A program made the translations under genes and the position numbers. A stretch of DNA of 64,000 nt from Amoebophrya sp. A120 (taxonomy: Eukaryota > Sar > Dinophyceae > Syndiniales > Amoebophryaceae), in assembly GCA_905178155.1 (NCBI GenBank), contig CAJINV010000004.1, positions 752,629 through 816,628 on the forward strand. The letters run 5' to 3'. The notes below the pieces were generated by a model, which made no database searches, was not told where the DNA came from, and saw only the letters and a program-made list of their open reading frames with translations. Every line of letters starts with the position of its first letter. Positions within the stretch are counted from its first letter, which is position 1. Shown here in pieces: positions 55,101 to 64,000 of the stretch.

Positions 55101-58100
55101 TGGCGCGCCGCTCTTGTCCAAGTGGCCTTCTCTCTCTGGTGTTTCCTCCAATTCCTTTTCCATCTTCAGCACAACGTCCCCATACATTCTTCCCACCAGA
55201 GACTCAAACTGTGCCCAAGGCGCTAAGTCACCGTCTGTCACAAATCGCGTCACAAGGATCGCCACGGCTAGACGCAGGTTAAAAGTGCAACTTCTAGATG
55301 AGCCGTCCTTTGTGAATGAGAGAGCTGCACCAGCAGCACTGTGCGATTTGACATTGCCTCCCGCCGGTGCTGCACCGGACTTCTGCTCTCTAGCGTCATT
55401 CGTCTTGCCGCTCGAACAAGAGCTAAACTCCACTGCAACTGCTCGCTCGAATTCCTCCAACGTCGCTTCCTCCGTTGCGGAGAGAATCCGCACGACATGG
55501 TTTTTCTTCAGAAAAAGCAGCGGCGGGAGTTCCAGTTCGGCCGCAGAATCTCCGCCGCCACTGCCTGCAAAATTTCTAAGGCCTTTATTACTCCTTTTCA
55601 TCTTCGTTCGCACCACCTCCGCCAGACTCCCAAGCACGGGCGCGAACCGGGTCCGCCAGTCTGGAAAGACGTGGGCTTCCAAATCGACTAACAGCGGAGC
55701 GTGTTCCCAAATGCGGTCCTCGAGCTCACGCAGTAGTTCCTCGGTTGCGATTTTGCTAGACAAAGCGACAGTAGAAGCTCCTGCGTTTGGCAGCTGATCG
55801 TGTAGTCCGCCATCAAGCGTTGAAGCGTCTTTGGTGTTCTTTTCGAAACGTGCCACGCAGGTTGCAAGCGTTTTAAAAGCGGTTTCATCTTCATGATCAT
55901 CTCGTATATGTTCGTTTTTCATATTCTCTGCCTGGGCAACATCGTTCCGTAGTCGTTCTTTCGGGAGACGACGAGGAGTCTCCTGGTCGACATCATCATC
56001 TTCGAAAGCATCAGCATGATTCTCCTCTACTTGTTCAGGAAGATCGCCATCTATCTCATGATCGGCCTTCTGCGCACGGGGATCCGTTCTTGCCGATGCC
56101 GCGGCGAGTTGAACAAACTGGTGCACCGCGGTGTGCATTTCGGACAGCGTCGCGGCCCCGCTGGTTCCAAAACTGCTGTACAGAAAGTCGAAACACGAGG
56201 TCCTGTCAACTACACTTGTACCACCAGCAGCTCCTGCGGTTCTTGTTGACATCAAACCGAAAACATCGGTCAAACTTCTTTTCATCTCGGTCACCATGCG
56301 TGGTTCGGATCCGATCGGGATGCTGGTTTCATTTTCGCGCGCACTCCCGGCCAGCTGCGACAGAATCGCCTCGCCGTGCTTCGCCAAGAAATCGATGTAT
56401 TTGCCATGCGCGCCGCCGAAGTGCCGCTCGAAAGAGGAATTGTTCGCATCATGATCTTGCCCGGTGAGCGTTGTGGTGGCCAACAATTGGTCACAAACAC
56501 TCTCCTCCGCTTCGGCAAGGATCTGAAACAGTTGCGGAATCGAAAGAAACGAAGGCGCCGCGCCGGGGACTACTGCTGATCCGCCGTCAAGGTCTTCATC
56601 TCCATGAAAATTCGCATCCTGATCATGTGCAGCGATACCAGTACCACTCTCGTCTCCCGCAACAGCTGCTGGCTTTCCTCCTGCGGAAGATTTATTGCCG
56701 CCACCGGCGCTTTTCATCTTTTTTTTCCTACTCTTTTTCTCCACCAGCGCCGCAGCCGCAGCTGCTTTCAGTTCTTTCCTTTTCTCTCTTCTTTTCTGTC
56801 TCCGTTGCTGCAGAATTTTCCGCGCCACGGGATCGTCGTCGAGGTCTTTTCCATCGTCCTCTTCCTCAGAGGAGGAAAGGAGCATAGCCGCATGACCAGA
56901 CCTTCCTTGCTGTTCGCCACTGCTCTCGTCCTCACTTTCATCCGCGTCGGACAGCGTATGCAGCCGAGGAATTGCTGGGTCGTCACTGACCTCTCCTGCA
57001 ACCTTAAGAAACTTCGTGAGATCGGCCGAAGAGGAGTCACCATACGGGGGAAAAGTCGAGTCAAAGGCACTAGTACCGGCTCCCCCGCCGCCCAATTGCG
57101 CCAGCGCCGCATCGCGAATCAATTGAGTCAAATGGTCCAGTAGAGCTTCTTCGGAGATCTGGATCGCTTGGTCGGGTGGAGGCTGAAATTGATTTTTAAA
57201 TGCCTGCTCTTTATTTGTCACTAGACCACCTCTTGACGATGTCATTGCGACGCTGGCGCCCCCGTGAAGCTGCGACGGCCCCCCCGCTCCTGCTGCTGTC
57301 GCAGCAGCACCTGCCTGGGCGTAGCGCAGTGACGTCGACACTGCAGAGGACGTGCCATGCTGGTGATCGTCCGTTGATGCAAACAGTTGCAACTCCGAGG
57401 TCTGCTCGCCATGTTGTAGTCTTAAACCAGCTTCCTCTTCTTGGTGCAGGAAGGACGAGTCCAAGACCTCGCGTTTTTGGGCCATCAAGCCAACAGCAGC
57501 ACCCAAGCCCGCGGGATGTTGACCCTCCTGCTGGCCGAAAAAATCCATCCCCATCACGCTCGCAATCGTCTGCGCGCCGATTTGCTGCAGCAAGTTCGAC
57601 ACGTGCCCCCGGGCGAAGATTTCCTTTCGGGTTAGCAGCAGTTGCAGAAACGTCAACGGCATCTCCCCCGGGCGCTCCAATCCCAGCGCGTTCGCGAGCT
57701 CCTGTTCGCAGTCCGCAAGCACTTGAAACAGGTTCATCGACGTCCTGCTGGCATAGTTGCGCGTGGAGGAGGTCGCGGCTCCGGAAGCTGCAGAATAAAC
57801 ATCAGCTGCGCCGCTGGTTGCAATAGAAGTCGTAGCTGTACTCATCTGCGCGAATGAGTTTAAATGCTTGAAAATGATGCGCTTCATCAGATTCTGCTGC
57901 CTGTTAGTGGTCACGACACCAGCTCCGGTCGAGGAGCTTGTTCCGGCTCCTCCGCCCACTAGAGCGGTAGAATTTCTCGTCGCTGTCGCGCCGGCACCTA
58001 ATACAGCATAATTATTGCTACCCGGGCCTCCTTCACCTCTTCCTCCGCCTGCCCCTGCCCCAACTGCAACTCCACGCATCATTTTTTCCACGAGCAGAAT

Positions 58101-61100
58101 TTTCTCCCGCCGCATGCGGAGTCTTTCCTCTTTCAAAATCAGTCGCACCTCCTCCTTGCGCTTCGATAGTTTGGAAAACTCGATGGCTTCCCGCGAAGGG
58201 GGTGGTGCCCGGTGCGGCTGGCCAGGTCGTGCGGAGGCTGCTGCTGCTGCAATGCCTCCTGTTGAAGACATCGACGCCGCGGGGTTCGTGGCCGTGGTCA
58301 CCATTTTCGTGTAAAACGTCGAGTTGATCAGGGTGGTCAGACTGCCAAACAGCAGTGGCGCGATCACTTGCTTCAGAAACTCGTTCAGATTTTGCTCCAG
58401 AACCTTGATCTGTGGCAACGACAGCTGGTCTCTGACCGTCCACTTCGGACGGCGGCGCTTTTTGGAAGAATGTTCTATTTTTGCTGATGATGGAGCTTCC
58501 CCTTGACCATGAAGCTTTGCGGACTTTGCTTCTCGCGGTCCAGCGTGCTCCTGTTTCATCTCACCTAGAAGCGCCGGCGCGCGACTCTTACCGTTTAGCT
58601 GCGCTGCGCTGCCTGCGTTTAATTCTGTTTTGTCCGCCCTCGGCTCGTGTTCGCTGTCACTTTCCGCTTCATCCGACTCCGAACTCCCTTCTTCATCGGA
58701 CGTGGTCGCGCTGGCGCCACTTTCATCCGTGGTTTCGTCTTCCTCGCGATCCAACGGGACATCACTACTAGCTTCCTCAAAATCAAACCCAAGTGCCTTG
58801 CAGCAAATGGTTTCGCAAAACTGCCATTGCCGAGACACGATCTCCGCGGGAGAAAGCCGCGCAACCGGATTTATTCTAACATCTCTACCACTGGAGGTCC
58901 TGACGTCCTTCGTTGCTCCACCCACCGATTTTCCAGTATCCTTAGGCGTTGTGAGCAAACTCGGATCTTCAAAAAATTCCATTAGCTTCATCCAATAGTG
59001 CGATTTGAGGCCCAGGAGCGCCCGCCCGTCGATCGTGTTTGGATCTTCGGATGCTGTGGGTGGTGCGCCGACGTCGTCAACCTCCGCGGTTGCGGACGTG
59101 AGCGGCCGCTGCGTGGAGGAAGCTGCAGTGAAACTTGACGTCGGCAGCATCAAAGGTCGGAAGTATTCGACTTTTCGCAACAAAATCCTCTCCAAACGCT
59201 GCTCCTCCCGTTTTTGCCGCCGCAGAATGCGCTCTCGCATGGCCTTAATGCGGTGCATGACGCCGACGAGGAACTTGTCCCGCGTCAAAAAGACCCCCAG
59301 CGACCGCCAGTCCGGCAGGGATTTTTGTCGCGCGATCTGGTACAACCCAAATTCCAGGGTCCAGTTTTTCGCGGCGCCGAAGAATTCCGGGTCCGTATGA
59401 CATGCAAAAGCATCGCACTAGTAGAAATCGCATTACAAATTTCCTCAGCATTTTTACAAATTGAAGCTGTAGTGCTCACGTGCCCTGAGAAAGAAATTTG
59501 TAACGCATGATCATAAATGCAATTACGACGAGTGCGATACTTTTGCACAGGATAGTCCAACTCCATTATCAACTTCGTCGGCAGGTCCTCGTATGGGTTG
59601 TAAAACCGGCTATTTTTGTTCGACGATGCGGTCTTCGCGTTCTTCATTCCACCCCCTTGTTTCGACGAAGCTTCCCTTTTGCTCTTCTGCCTTTCCTCTT
59701 CTTGCAAAGCCAGCAGGTCCGGGTCTGGCGACCAGCTTTTCGCGGTATCCCACTCCTGCGGGATGGTCTCGAACAACTGTAAGATCAACGCTTCGGTGGT
59801 CAATTTCTTGTCCACATAGGCCGAGCCTAAAGTAGTACTAGAGCCTCCTGTCGACGTACCAGTAGAGCCGGCCGCGAGGGGGCCAGCTTGGAGGTGGTCT
59901 CCCGCGGCGGCGGCCCGTCCCCCAGCTGATGAGGTGGAACTCGTGGTGTTTATTTTCACGCTGTTGAACTGGAAATTTTGCCTGCAAACCGGGTGATTTT
60001 CCAATTTGCCCACCAGCGCATCCAGCTCCTTTTCCGAACTGACGTCTTTGTGCTTCAGAATTGCGGACTTCAGATCGTGAAAAGTCAGCACCGGGATGGT
60101 CGAAAACGCCACTTCAAGGGTCGACTCCACGAGGAAAGTATCGCAGGAAATAAAACGTCGGCACTTGAACTTCTACTAGTAACAGACTTTGTTTTTGTGT
60201 TGCACTATTAACGCATGCAGAAATAACCCGTGCTAGCCCTACGCGCTGCTGAAATTTGTACATCTTTGCATAACGATAACATGAGCCTGCGCGCTTATCA
60301 AAACTTCCCATGCAAGCCTGCAATCATCATCTGTGAAAACCATTACTTCTTACGCCATCTATACACGTTTTTGAATGATAGAAGGAGAACCGAAGCAGCA
60401 CTTTGAGCAGCTCCCCCACGCCGGGTTCCTTCAAAATCTGCCCGTTGTATTTCTTGTGGAACCGCCACTTCAACTTGTCTAGCTCGTTTGTGTATGCATT
60501 GCAAAAGTATCGCACTCGTATAAATGCATTTACAAATTTCCTCAGCAAGAGATAATGCAGATTTACCTTAAGAAAAAGATTTGTAACGCATGATTGCAAA
60601 ACGAGTACGATACTCTTGCACAGGATATTGTGAGCACGTCCGGGGTGAGAAAGCCGGTCTTCGTAATTTTTTTCACAATCTGCTCCTGCACGTACTGCTT
60701 CAAAGCGTCGGACTGCAGCTTCATCTGCTTGGTAGCCGCTGGACCCTCCTGTTGCGACTGGTTTGTGCGCTCGTACATGAATTCCGAGCCATACCAAGCT
60801 AAAATCGTCTCCATCTGCAAAGGCTTCGGCTCCAAAGAACTTGCGGAAGAAATACGCTGCCCAGGAGCCGTGCTGGTGATGCCCCCTGTTCCAGTTCCGC
60901 CAGCTGCTCTGTGAGTAGCTAGTATTTGAGCACGTCCTCGGGGGGCTTCTTGCGCTTGCGCGTCAACATCTCTGCTCGCCGTGGGGGCACTGCTCGTTGC
61001 ACGACCATCATTGCGAATTACATCTTCGTCCATGAAGGGCTTCGCTGCGCCGCCGGGGCCTCCATTTCTTGAAGAGGAAGCTGGAGAAGGTTTTGCCACG

Positions 61101-62557
61101 TCAAACGCAGACGGAAGCGGCTGCAGCTGCACCTTTTTTGACGAACCACTGGAGGCTCCTGCACTGGGCATTGGCTTGCCAATTGGTCCACCAGCGCTGT
61201 TCATCGTCGTCGCGTGTGTACTAGCGGACGTCGCAGTCGTTGACCCGCCTGCTGTTGGCATCGATTCGCCCTGTAGCTGGTGCCAGAAGTCGTATTCTGT
61301 GGACCGGTTATTTTCTACATCGGCCTCCAAGGGCCTCGACTTAGAAGTACTGCTTGCAAATTGTGCACCAGTGGTCGTGCCAAGCGTACTAGCAGTTTCG
61401 CCTTTCGTCGTCGAGATTTGACCAGAAGTTGTCCCCACGACAGAAGCATCAACAGGAGGCTCTCCCATCAAAACTGGCATCTCATGCTGCCCATTGAAGA
61501 CACGAACTAGCGCCGGCGCAATCGCTCCTTGTGCAAGCGACGTAGAAGTTCGCGCAGATGCAGAAGTCTGCTCACCTGCACTGCAATTGTGCTGCAAAAG
61601 GTCCACGAGCTCTTCCTCGGTCAAGGCGGTGATTTCGGGCACGAAGAGGTGTGGGCCGATGCTGTCGTAGGTTTCCCCCAGCGTTTTCTCGAAAAAAGAG
61701 CGGATTGGGATGCGGTTTCCGTTCTCATCGTGTACAAACGTCCCCGCCCTGAAGTAGTCCGCGTGCGTGACCGGTCGCACGACTTGAAAGTAAGAAGTAG
61801 TTGAAGGCGCAGGTGCCACCGTTGCGATGTTTTTCTTCTTGTTTTTCTTCGCGCCCGCCGGCTTGTTCTCCAGAAACACGGGGAGGTACCAGCCGTCGTC
61901 GAGAATGAACTGGCGGGTCAACGTTTTCGACGACTCGGTCCCCGCCTCTCGAGGGTCCAGTCCACCAGCAACGTCGTGGTGGTTGTCGAAAATTTCCGCG
62001 TGAATAATGGAGTTCCAGGGCACCAGGGATCCCTCCGGGTCGCGGTCCTCTATATCGGGGCTCAATCGGTACCCAAGACCCTCCGTGTCCTGTCTTCCTG
62101 TGTTCTCGATCAGAAAATAAGTCGCCGCAGGAGCTGCAGTAGAGGAAGATGAACCAAAATTCCTATCCGCCGCGTAACAAATGTCCTGCAGCAGTCCGTT
62201 GTTCGCGGACAGCTGCTCGGGTGACAGCCAGTAGTATGCGTAGCAATTATCGGCTTGTTGTTGTGCGACTACTTGTTGTGCGTTTTGAAGTTCCTGATCT
62301 CCAAAAATGTCGGCACTCGCATTAGCGGACATGTTCCCCGCCTGCTGGTGTCTCGACAAGAACGCATTTTGACGCTTCACACGTACCCATCGCCAGCCGG
62401 CACGGAAGAGGGCGGAGATCTGCGATATTTTGTTGTCGCCCGGGGTAGTTCTACCTGCGCGGTTTCGTGGCTGAGCGCTGGTGCCGGGAGGAGCTGGTTC
62501 ACGCAGCCCAGCAGCGTTCTTGGAAGATGATACGCGTTCGGACGACATCATAGGCAT
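37146..62557 (-). CDS. Giant NO VEIN/sacsin-type GHKL ATPase with C-terminal DUF3883-like domain
   Basis: About 19 exons, 25.4 kb and roughly 7,000 codons. Exons meet in frame at nearly every join checked, so the separate open frames are one gene. The ATPase core starts near residue 2,640. SLQQTVQGAVVRLAADLYSG and FLLELLQNADDCGYS (about 54070-54190) carry the GHKL E-x-x-x-N motif. ELGFREKDVRALCDIAQSTK (about 53565-53640) and FIGHKGVGFKSVFKVTSTP (about 53510-53570) match the NOV/sacsin signature, and GTRIVLPLNQ follows (about 53080). The C-terminus (about 38490-37146) has VGRIGEQ, FSVLWVNEEEESRLPFDLVL, FVEVKSS and FEISPLEVVTAFYLGAKYWF, as in DUF3883 of plant NO VEIN, a PD-(D/E)xK-like fold. 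A charged coiled coil lies near 40440-40200. Plant NO VEIN is about 2,700 residues. The role (chaperone-like or other) is not shown. The ATG at 62557 has a second Met pair close behind. Confidence 0.85.
37476..37866 (-). other. Probable GT-AG intron near the 3' end of the giant gene
   Basis: Minus-strand acceptor TCTTAG/AAGGTGCTG is clear. The donor is taken as ACCGAA/GTGCAGAGG because it keeps the frame (AAVTE to KVLRFLVS). Other GT donors within 60 bp are possible. Confidence 0.5.
38236..38393. mobile_element. Introner-like segment, one end family 6
   Basis: The right end, reverse-complemented, is TATCCTCAGTAAAAACGTTC then CCACC, as in 43109-43390. The left end lacks the matching repeat. 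CTG flanks both sides (38233-38235 and 38394-38396). Removal gives VGRIGEQ/IHSLIM in frame within the DUF3883-like domain. Confidence 0.6.
38490..38651 (-). other. GT-AG intron, 162 bp
   Basis: Minus-strand donor CGCATT/GTAAAGC and acceptor TTGCTAG/TACTACG, phase 0, joining EFDVRI to YYDYDKEFC. Confidence 0.65.
40452..40721. mobile_element. Introner, family 2
   Basis: The left end is TATCAAATGCAAAAGTGTCT then GGGTCTGG. The right end, reverse-complemented, is TATCAACTGTAAAAATGTCT then GAGACTGGGTCTGG. CCCG flanks both sides. Removal joins REEEER to AKAEQERALL, continuing one coiled-coil helix. Confidence 0.9.
43109..43390. mobile_element. Introner, family 6, 282 bp
   Basis: The left end is TATCCTATGTAAAAGCATCC then CCACCCCAGAGT. 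The right end, reverse-complemented, is TATCCTGAGTAAAAACGTTC then CCACCACAGAGT. TCACG is duplicated exactly (43104-43108 and 43391-43395). Removal joins FVDRD to SPLANF. Confidence 0.9.
43451..43886. mobile_element. Long introner of the TATCCAGG/TATCCACAG type, 436 bp
   Basis: The ends are TATCCAGGAAAAAACACCCA then TCCCCATCC and its near-perfect complement. GATGA flanks both sides (43445-43449 and 43889-43893). Removal joins GGGFSS to QQNYLF. It is three to four times longer than the related elements at 48094-48204 and 50143-50262. No clear ORF in the extra sequence. Confidence 0.85.
45492..45863. mobile_element. Intron, probably an introner, 372 bp
   Basis: TTCGA occurs at both edges. The right end, reverse-complemented, TATGAGAGTGCACAGGAACA resembles the PARN element at 13768-13989. 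The left end matches poorly. The frame is kept by a GT-AG splice (AGGC/GTCGAA to TCGAAG/ACCG), giving DLERH to RRSFRST. Confidence 0.55.
46260..46588. mobile_element. Introner, family 1
   Basis: The left end is TATCGGAAGGAAAAATCCCC then CTCCCCA. The right end, reverse-complemented, is TATCAAAGAGAAAATTCTCC then CCTCTCCATA. AAGG flanks both sides. Removal joins SVTTF to FAHFPW. The interior shares TGCAGTCCTCTACTGCAA and GCAAATCCAGCATCA-type blocks with the other family 1 copies. Confidence 0.9.
47079..47232. mobile_element. Introner, family 4, 154 bp
   Basis: The left end is TATGCTTTGCAAAAGTATCC then TCGCACTCGTAT. The right end, reverse-complemented, is TATCCCGTGCAAAAGTATCG then TACTCGTAT. TCGAC is duplicated exactly (47074-47078 and 47233-47237). 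Removal joins ANLS to NLSNHVDRL. Confidence 0.9.
48094..48204. mobile_element. Introner, family 5 (TATCCACAGAAAAA TIR), 111 bp
   Basis: The ends are TATCCACAGAAAAAAACCCA then TCACTATCCA, and, reverse-complemented, TATCCACAGAAAAAAACCCA then TCCACATCCA. CGGTT is duplicated exactly (48089-48093 and 48205-48209). Removal joins GIRKT to AAASHLLNDF. This is the shortest intact copy in the window. Confidence 0.9.
48274..48516. mobile_element. Introner, family 3, 243 bp
   Basis: TIR TATGGCGCTCTCAACTGTTA then CATTCTCAACTG at one end and TATGGCGTTCTCAAATGTTA then CATTCTCAACTG at the other. TGGA flanks both sides. Removal joins SAQNFH to SYDFQELL. The interior matches 3008-3259 on the opposite strand. 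Confidence 0.9.
49051..49361. mobile_element. Introner, family 1, 311 bp
   Basis: The left end is TATTGTGAGGAAAAATCTCC then CCTCCCCATA. The right end, reverse-complemented, is TATCAAAGTGAAAAATCCCC then CCTCCCCATA. ACACG is duplicated exactly (49046-49050 and 49362-49366). Removal joins SHVRV to LPLPSNLF. Confidence 0.9.
50143..50262. mobile_element. Introner, family 5, 120 bp
   Basis: The ends are TATCCACAGAAAAAAAAACA then CATCCACAT, and, reverse-complemented, TATCCACAGAAAAATATCCA then TCCACATCCA. GAG flanks both sides. Removal joins PVLTS to ATKIPSSEH. Confidence 0.9.
51063..51277 (-). other. GT-AG intron, 215 bp
   Basis: Minus-strand donor TGCGCG/GTGTACAAA and acceptor CTCCGCAG/CTGAAA, phase 0, joining ISACA to LKTTNLNG in the giant gene. 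Confidence 0.7.
51623..51891. mobile_element. Introner, family 2, 269 bp
   Basis: The left end is TATCAAATCCAAAACTGTCT then GGGTCTGGAAGAATGCAAC. The right end, reverse-complemented, is TATCAAATGTAAAAAATCAA then AATGTCTGGGTCTGGAAGAATGCAAC read in pieces. AAGA flanks both sides. Removal joins TAAEFF to ARTPHGIL. Confidence 0.9.
59396..59554. mobile_element. Introner, family 4, 159 bp
   Basis: The left end is TATGACATGCAAAAGCATCG then CACTAGTA. The right end, reverse-complemented, is TATCCTGTGCAAAAGTATCG then CACTCGT. GTCC flanks both sides. Removal joins IMELD to PEFFGAAK. Confidence 0.9.
60139..60380. mobile_element. Introner, TATCGCAGG-type end, 242 bp
   Basis: The left end TATCGCAGGAAATAAAACGT pairs loosely with the right end, reverse-complemented, TATCATTCAAAAACGTGTAT. 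A short GAA/GAAAG-like repeat flanks it. Removal joins VLLRFSF to LVESTLEV. Confidence 0.65.
60493..60627. mobile_element. Introner, family 4, 135 bp
   Basis: The left end is TATGCATTGCAAAAGTATCG then CACTCGTA. The right end, reverse-complemented, is TATCCTGTGCAAGAGTATCG then TACTCGT. TTGTG is duplicated exactly (60488-60492 and 60628-60632). Removal joins TPDVLT to NELDKLKW. Confidence 0.9.
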
Positions 62558-63217
62558 AGCTTTCTCAGTTTTGTGGAAATAGTCAGATTTTCACTCTTTG
62601 TTTTATTGTGCGGGATTTTTTTGGTATTGATTGCAGCTAACGATTATAACATCATAACACGGGTGTTCAGAATCTTCCGTAATAGGGAGGCCGCAAAAAT
62701 AAAGACTTGGGCTACACGTACGCCTAGCTACGTACAAAAATATAGAATGCTCATGGGTTGATGTTGATTTTCATCTCGTCATTTGAACTATCCTACGATA
62801 GTGGACTGGCCACATTCAACATTGGTGAGGTTCCATAAAGCCACGCACTTTGTAGCCATAACGACGGTAAAGGACGAAGGTACAACAACTACGCAAAAAG
62901 TCTAAGCTATACATACTCGGGAAACCAAAAAAATCAAAATGCCCTACATACCACCAGGCTAAAAAAAATATCAATGTACCACCAGAGCCTCCCAGAGCAC
63001 CGGAGCTACTTGATCTTCTGGCATGTAAGTAATTTGAACAATAGACCACCTCGTTCGTTTATCACTTGTAATTATACAAGAGGTGAACACGCTCCACACG
63101 TATCACTTGTAATTATCATCGAAGAAAAGTTCTTACTCTTACTGCTTGGATCGATTCGGAATCGTCTTCCCCATGGACGAAGATCCTTCTTCGGTAGATC
63201 CGAAAGAGCTTCATCTT
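62558..63217. other. Intergenic, upstream of the giant gene
   Basis: About 660 bp. No supported ORF or RNA gene. It should hold the 5' leader of the giant gene and the 3' flank of its upstream neighbour. Confidence 0.55.
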
Positions 63218-63384
63218 TCAGGAGCCTCCACCTGAGGCGGCCGTGATCGGATCTTGCACGGGTCTTTTTACAACGGAGCTTGCATGCTGCACGAAGTCAT
63301 CTGACGCGAACCAGATGGAATCAGAGATCTCGTTCGTCCCTCCTAGCGATGTGCTGCCAACGAGAACCCGAGCGAAGAACTCCA
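63218..63384 (-). CDS. Probable last exon of an upstream gene
   Basis: A minus-strand open segment of about 55 codons with balanced coding-like composition (VEFFARVLVGSTSLGG, SDSIWFASDDFVQHASS, ending in ASGGGS and TGA). It starts after a GTGTGAAAG/GTG acceptor-like site. A second exon-like piece (SFSLPLTIVSGAAQ) lies near 63770-63730, next to a GTAAGAGG donor. The VEFFARVLVG string loosely recalls ADP-ribosyltransferase folds, but I would not assign a family on that. Confidence 0.4.
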
Positions 63385-64000
63385 CCTTTCACACCACAGT
63401 TAAAATTTCATCGTCTGGGCCGTCACAACTGCGCAAGAAGTAGCACGAGAACGATGAAGTTGAAGACTCGGAGCTTCCTGCCAGTAGCATGATCTCCGAC
63501 TAGACGTTGAAGCTCCAACTAGTTGTAATTGTAAAAAAATGTGTTCTCGTTCTCGTTGTAGTTGTACTTCTACTATTTTCTATAATTTCATCTGCTGTTG
63601 ATTAGAAATAGCTCTACTTTGTGGTATACTGCGTCCTCTGGCGTGATACTTATACCAGAACTTGAACTTCAACTTCAACCTCTTCGATAGCGATGATTTG
63701 TCCACCCGCCGTTGACGCACGCCTCTTACTTTGGGCGGCGCCGGATACTATCGTGAGCGGCAAAGAAAAGGAGAGTCGATAGCGATAGATCATCGTCAGT
63801 CATCTGTCTTCTGCTCCTTGCTTCTAAGTACGACATAAGTACTCGCATCCTTCACATTCGGTCGTGGATCGTCAGTGTAGTTCTTCGTGTGCAAGACAAC
63901 TTTTCCTTTCACGAATGACGCGTTTTGATTTTGTAACGCCGCTTCGGCTCGGGCTCCAGGTTTCATCCTTCACTATTTTTTACAACTTCAACTTGTTCCG

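Noticed and set aside
62573-62761. Plus-strand hydrophobic mini-ORF upstream of the giant gene
   Set aside because: Short, AT-rich and hydrophobic by base composition, with no further support.
63218-63384. ADP-ribosyltransferase (PARP) assignment
   Set aside because: Only one short string is reminiscent and the expected following motifs are absent.

Overview
The window reads as nuclear DNA of a eukaryote. The proteins are very large, padded with Ser/Thr/Gly/Ala/Gln and charged low-complexity inserts, and broken by many short introns. Every gene I can support lies on the minus strand: seven or eight genes in one 64 kb head-to-tail array. The organism is not named in the sequence. One-way gene arrays, and introns made of inserted elements with terminal inverted repeats (TIRs), flanking direct repeats and mostly non GT-AG ends, fit a parasitic dinoflagellate-lineage alveolate of the Amoebophrya (Syndiniales) type, in which introner elements have been described. 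That assignment is inference.

Layout in transcription order, high to low coordinates. (1) 63218-63384: a probable last exon of an upstream gene. (2) 62557-37146: one giant gene of about 19 exons and about 7,000 codons. It carries a NO VEIN/sacsin-type GHKL ATPase core (about 54100-53400) and a C-terminal DUF3883-like domain (about 38490-37146). (3) 35881-29129: a DUG3-type N-terminal-Cys glutamine amidotransferase fused to WD40-like sequence, two exons. (4) 27911-21654: an unrecognised 2,085-residue acidic/basic protein in one exon. (5) 21018-18373: a coiled-coil protein in about six exons. (6) 17060-10659: a PARN-like poly(A)-specific ribonuclease of the CAF1/DEDD family with its C-terminal RRM. 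(7) about 9670-8630: exon-like pieces of an uncertain gene. (8) about 7030 to beyond position 1: an unrecognised multi-exon gene whose 3' end lies outside the window.

The main discovery is the intron system. About two dozen introns of 110-440 bp begin TATC or TATG and end GATA or CATA. They carry TIRs of about 15-40 bp and are mostly flanked by 3-6 bp target-site duplications. Deleting the element plus one copy of the duplication restores the reading frame at nearly every site checked by eye. Most such junctions have no GT-AG pair that fits. The elements fall into at least six to eight TIR families, several present in unrelated genes. One family is inserted in both orientations relative to transcription. 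They behave as DNA-transposon-like (MITE-like) elements that are spliced from RNA. A few insertions can be removed as ordinary GT-AG introns, and ordinary GT-AG introns also occur.

No operon logic applies. The recognised genes point to RNA turnover (PARN), gamma-glutamyl/glutathione turnover (DUG3-like) and a very large GHKL ATPase. Their link is shared strand and shared introner load, not a common pathway.
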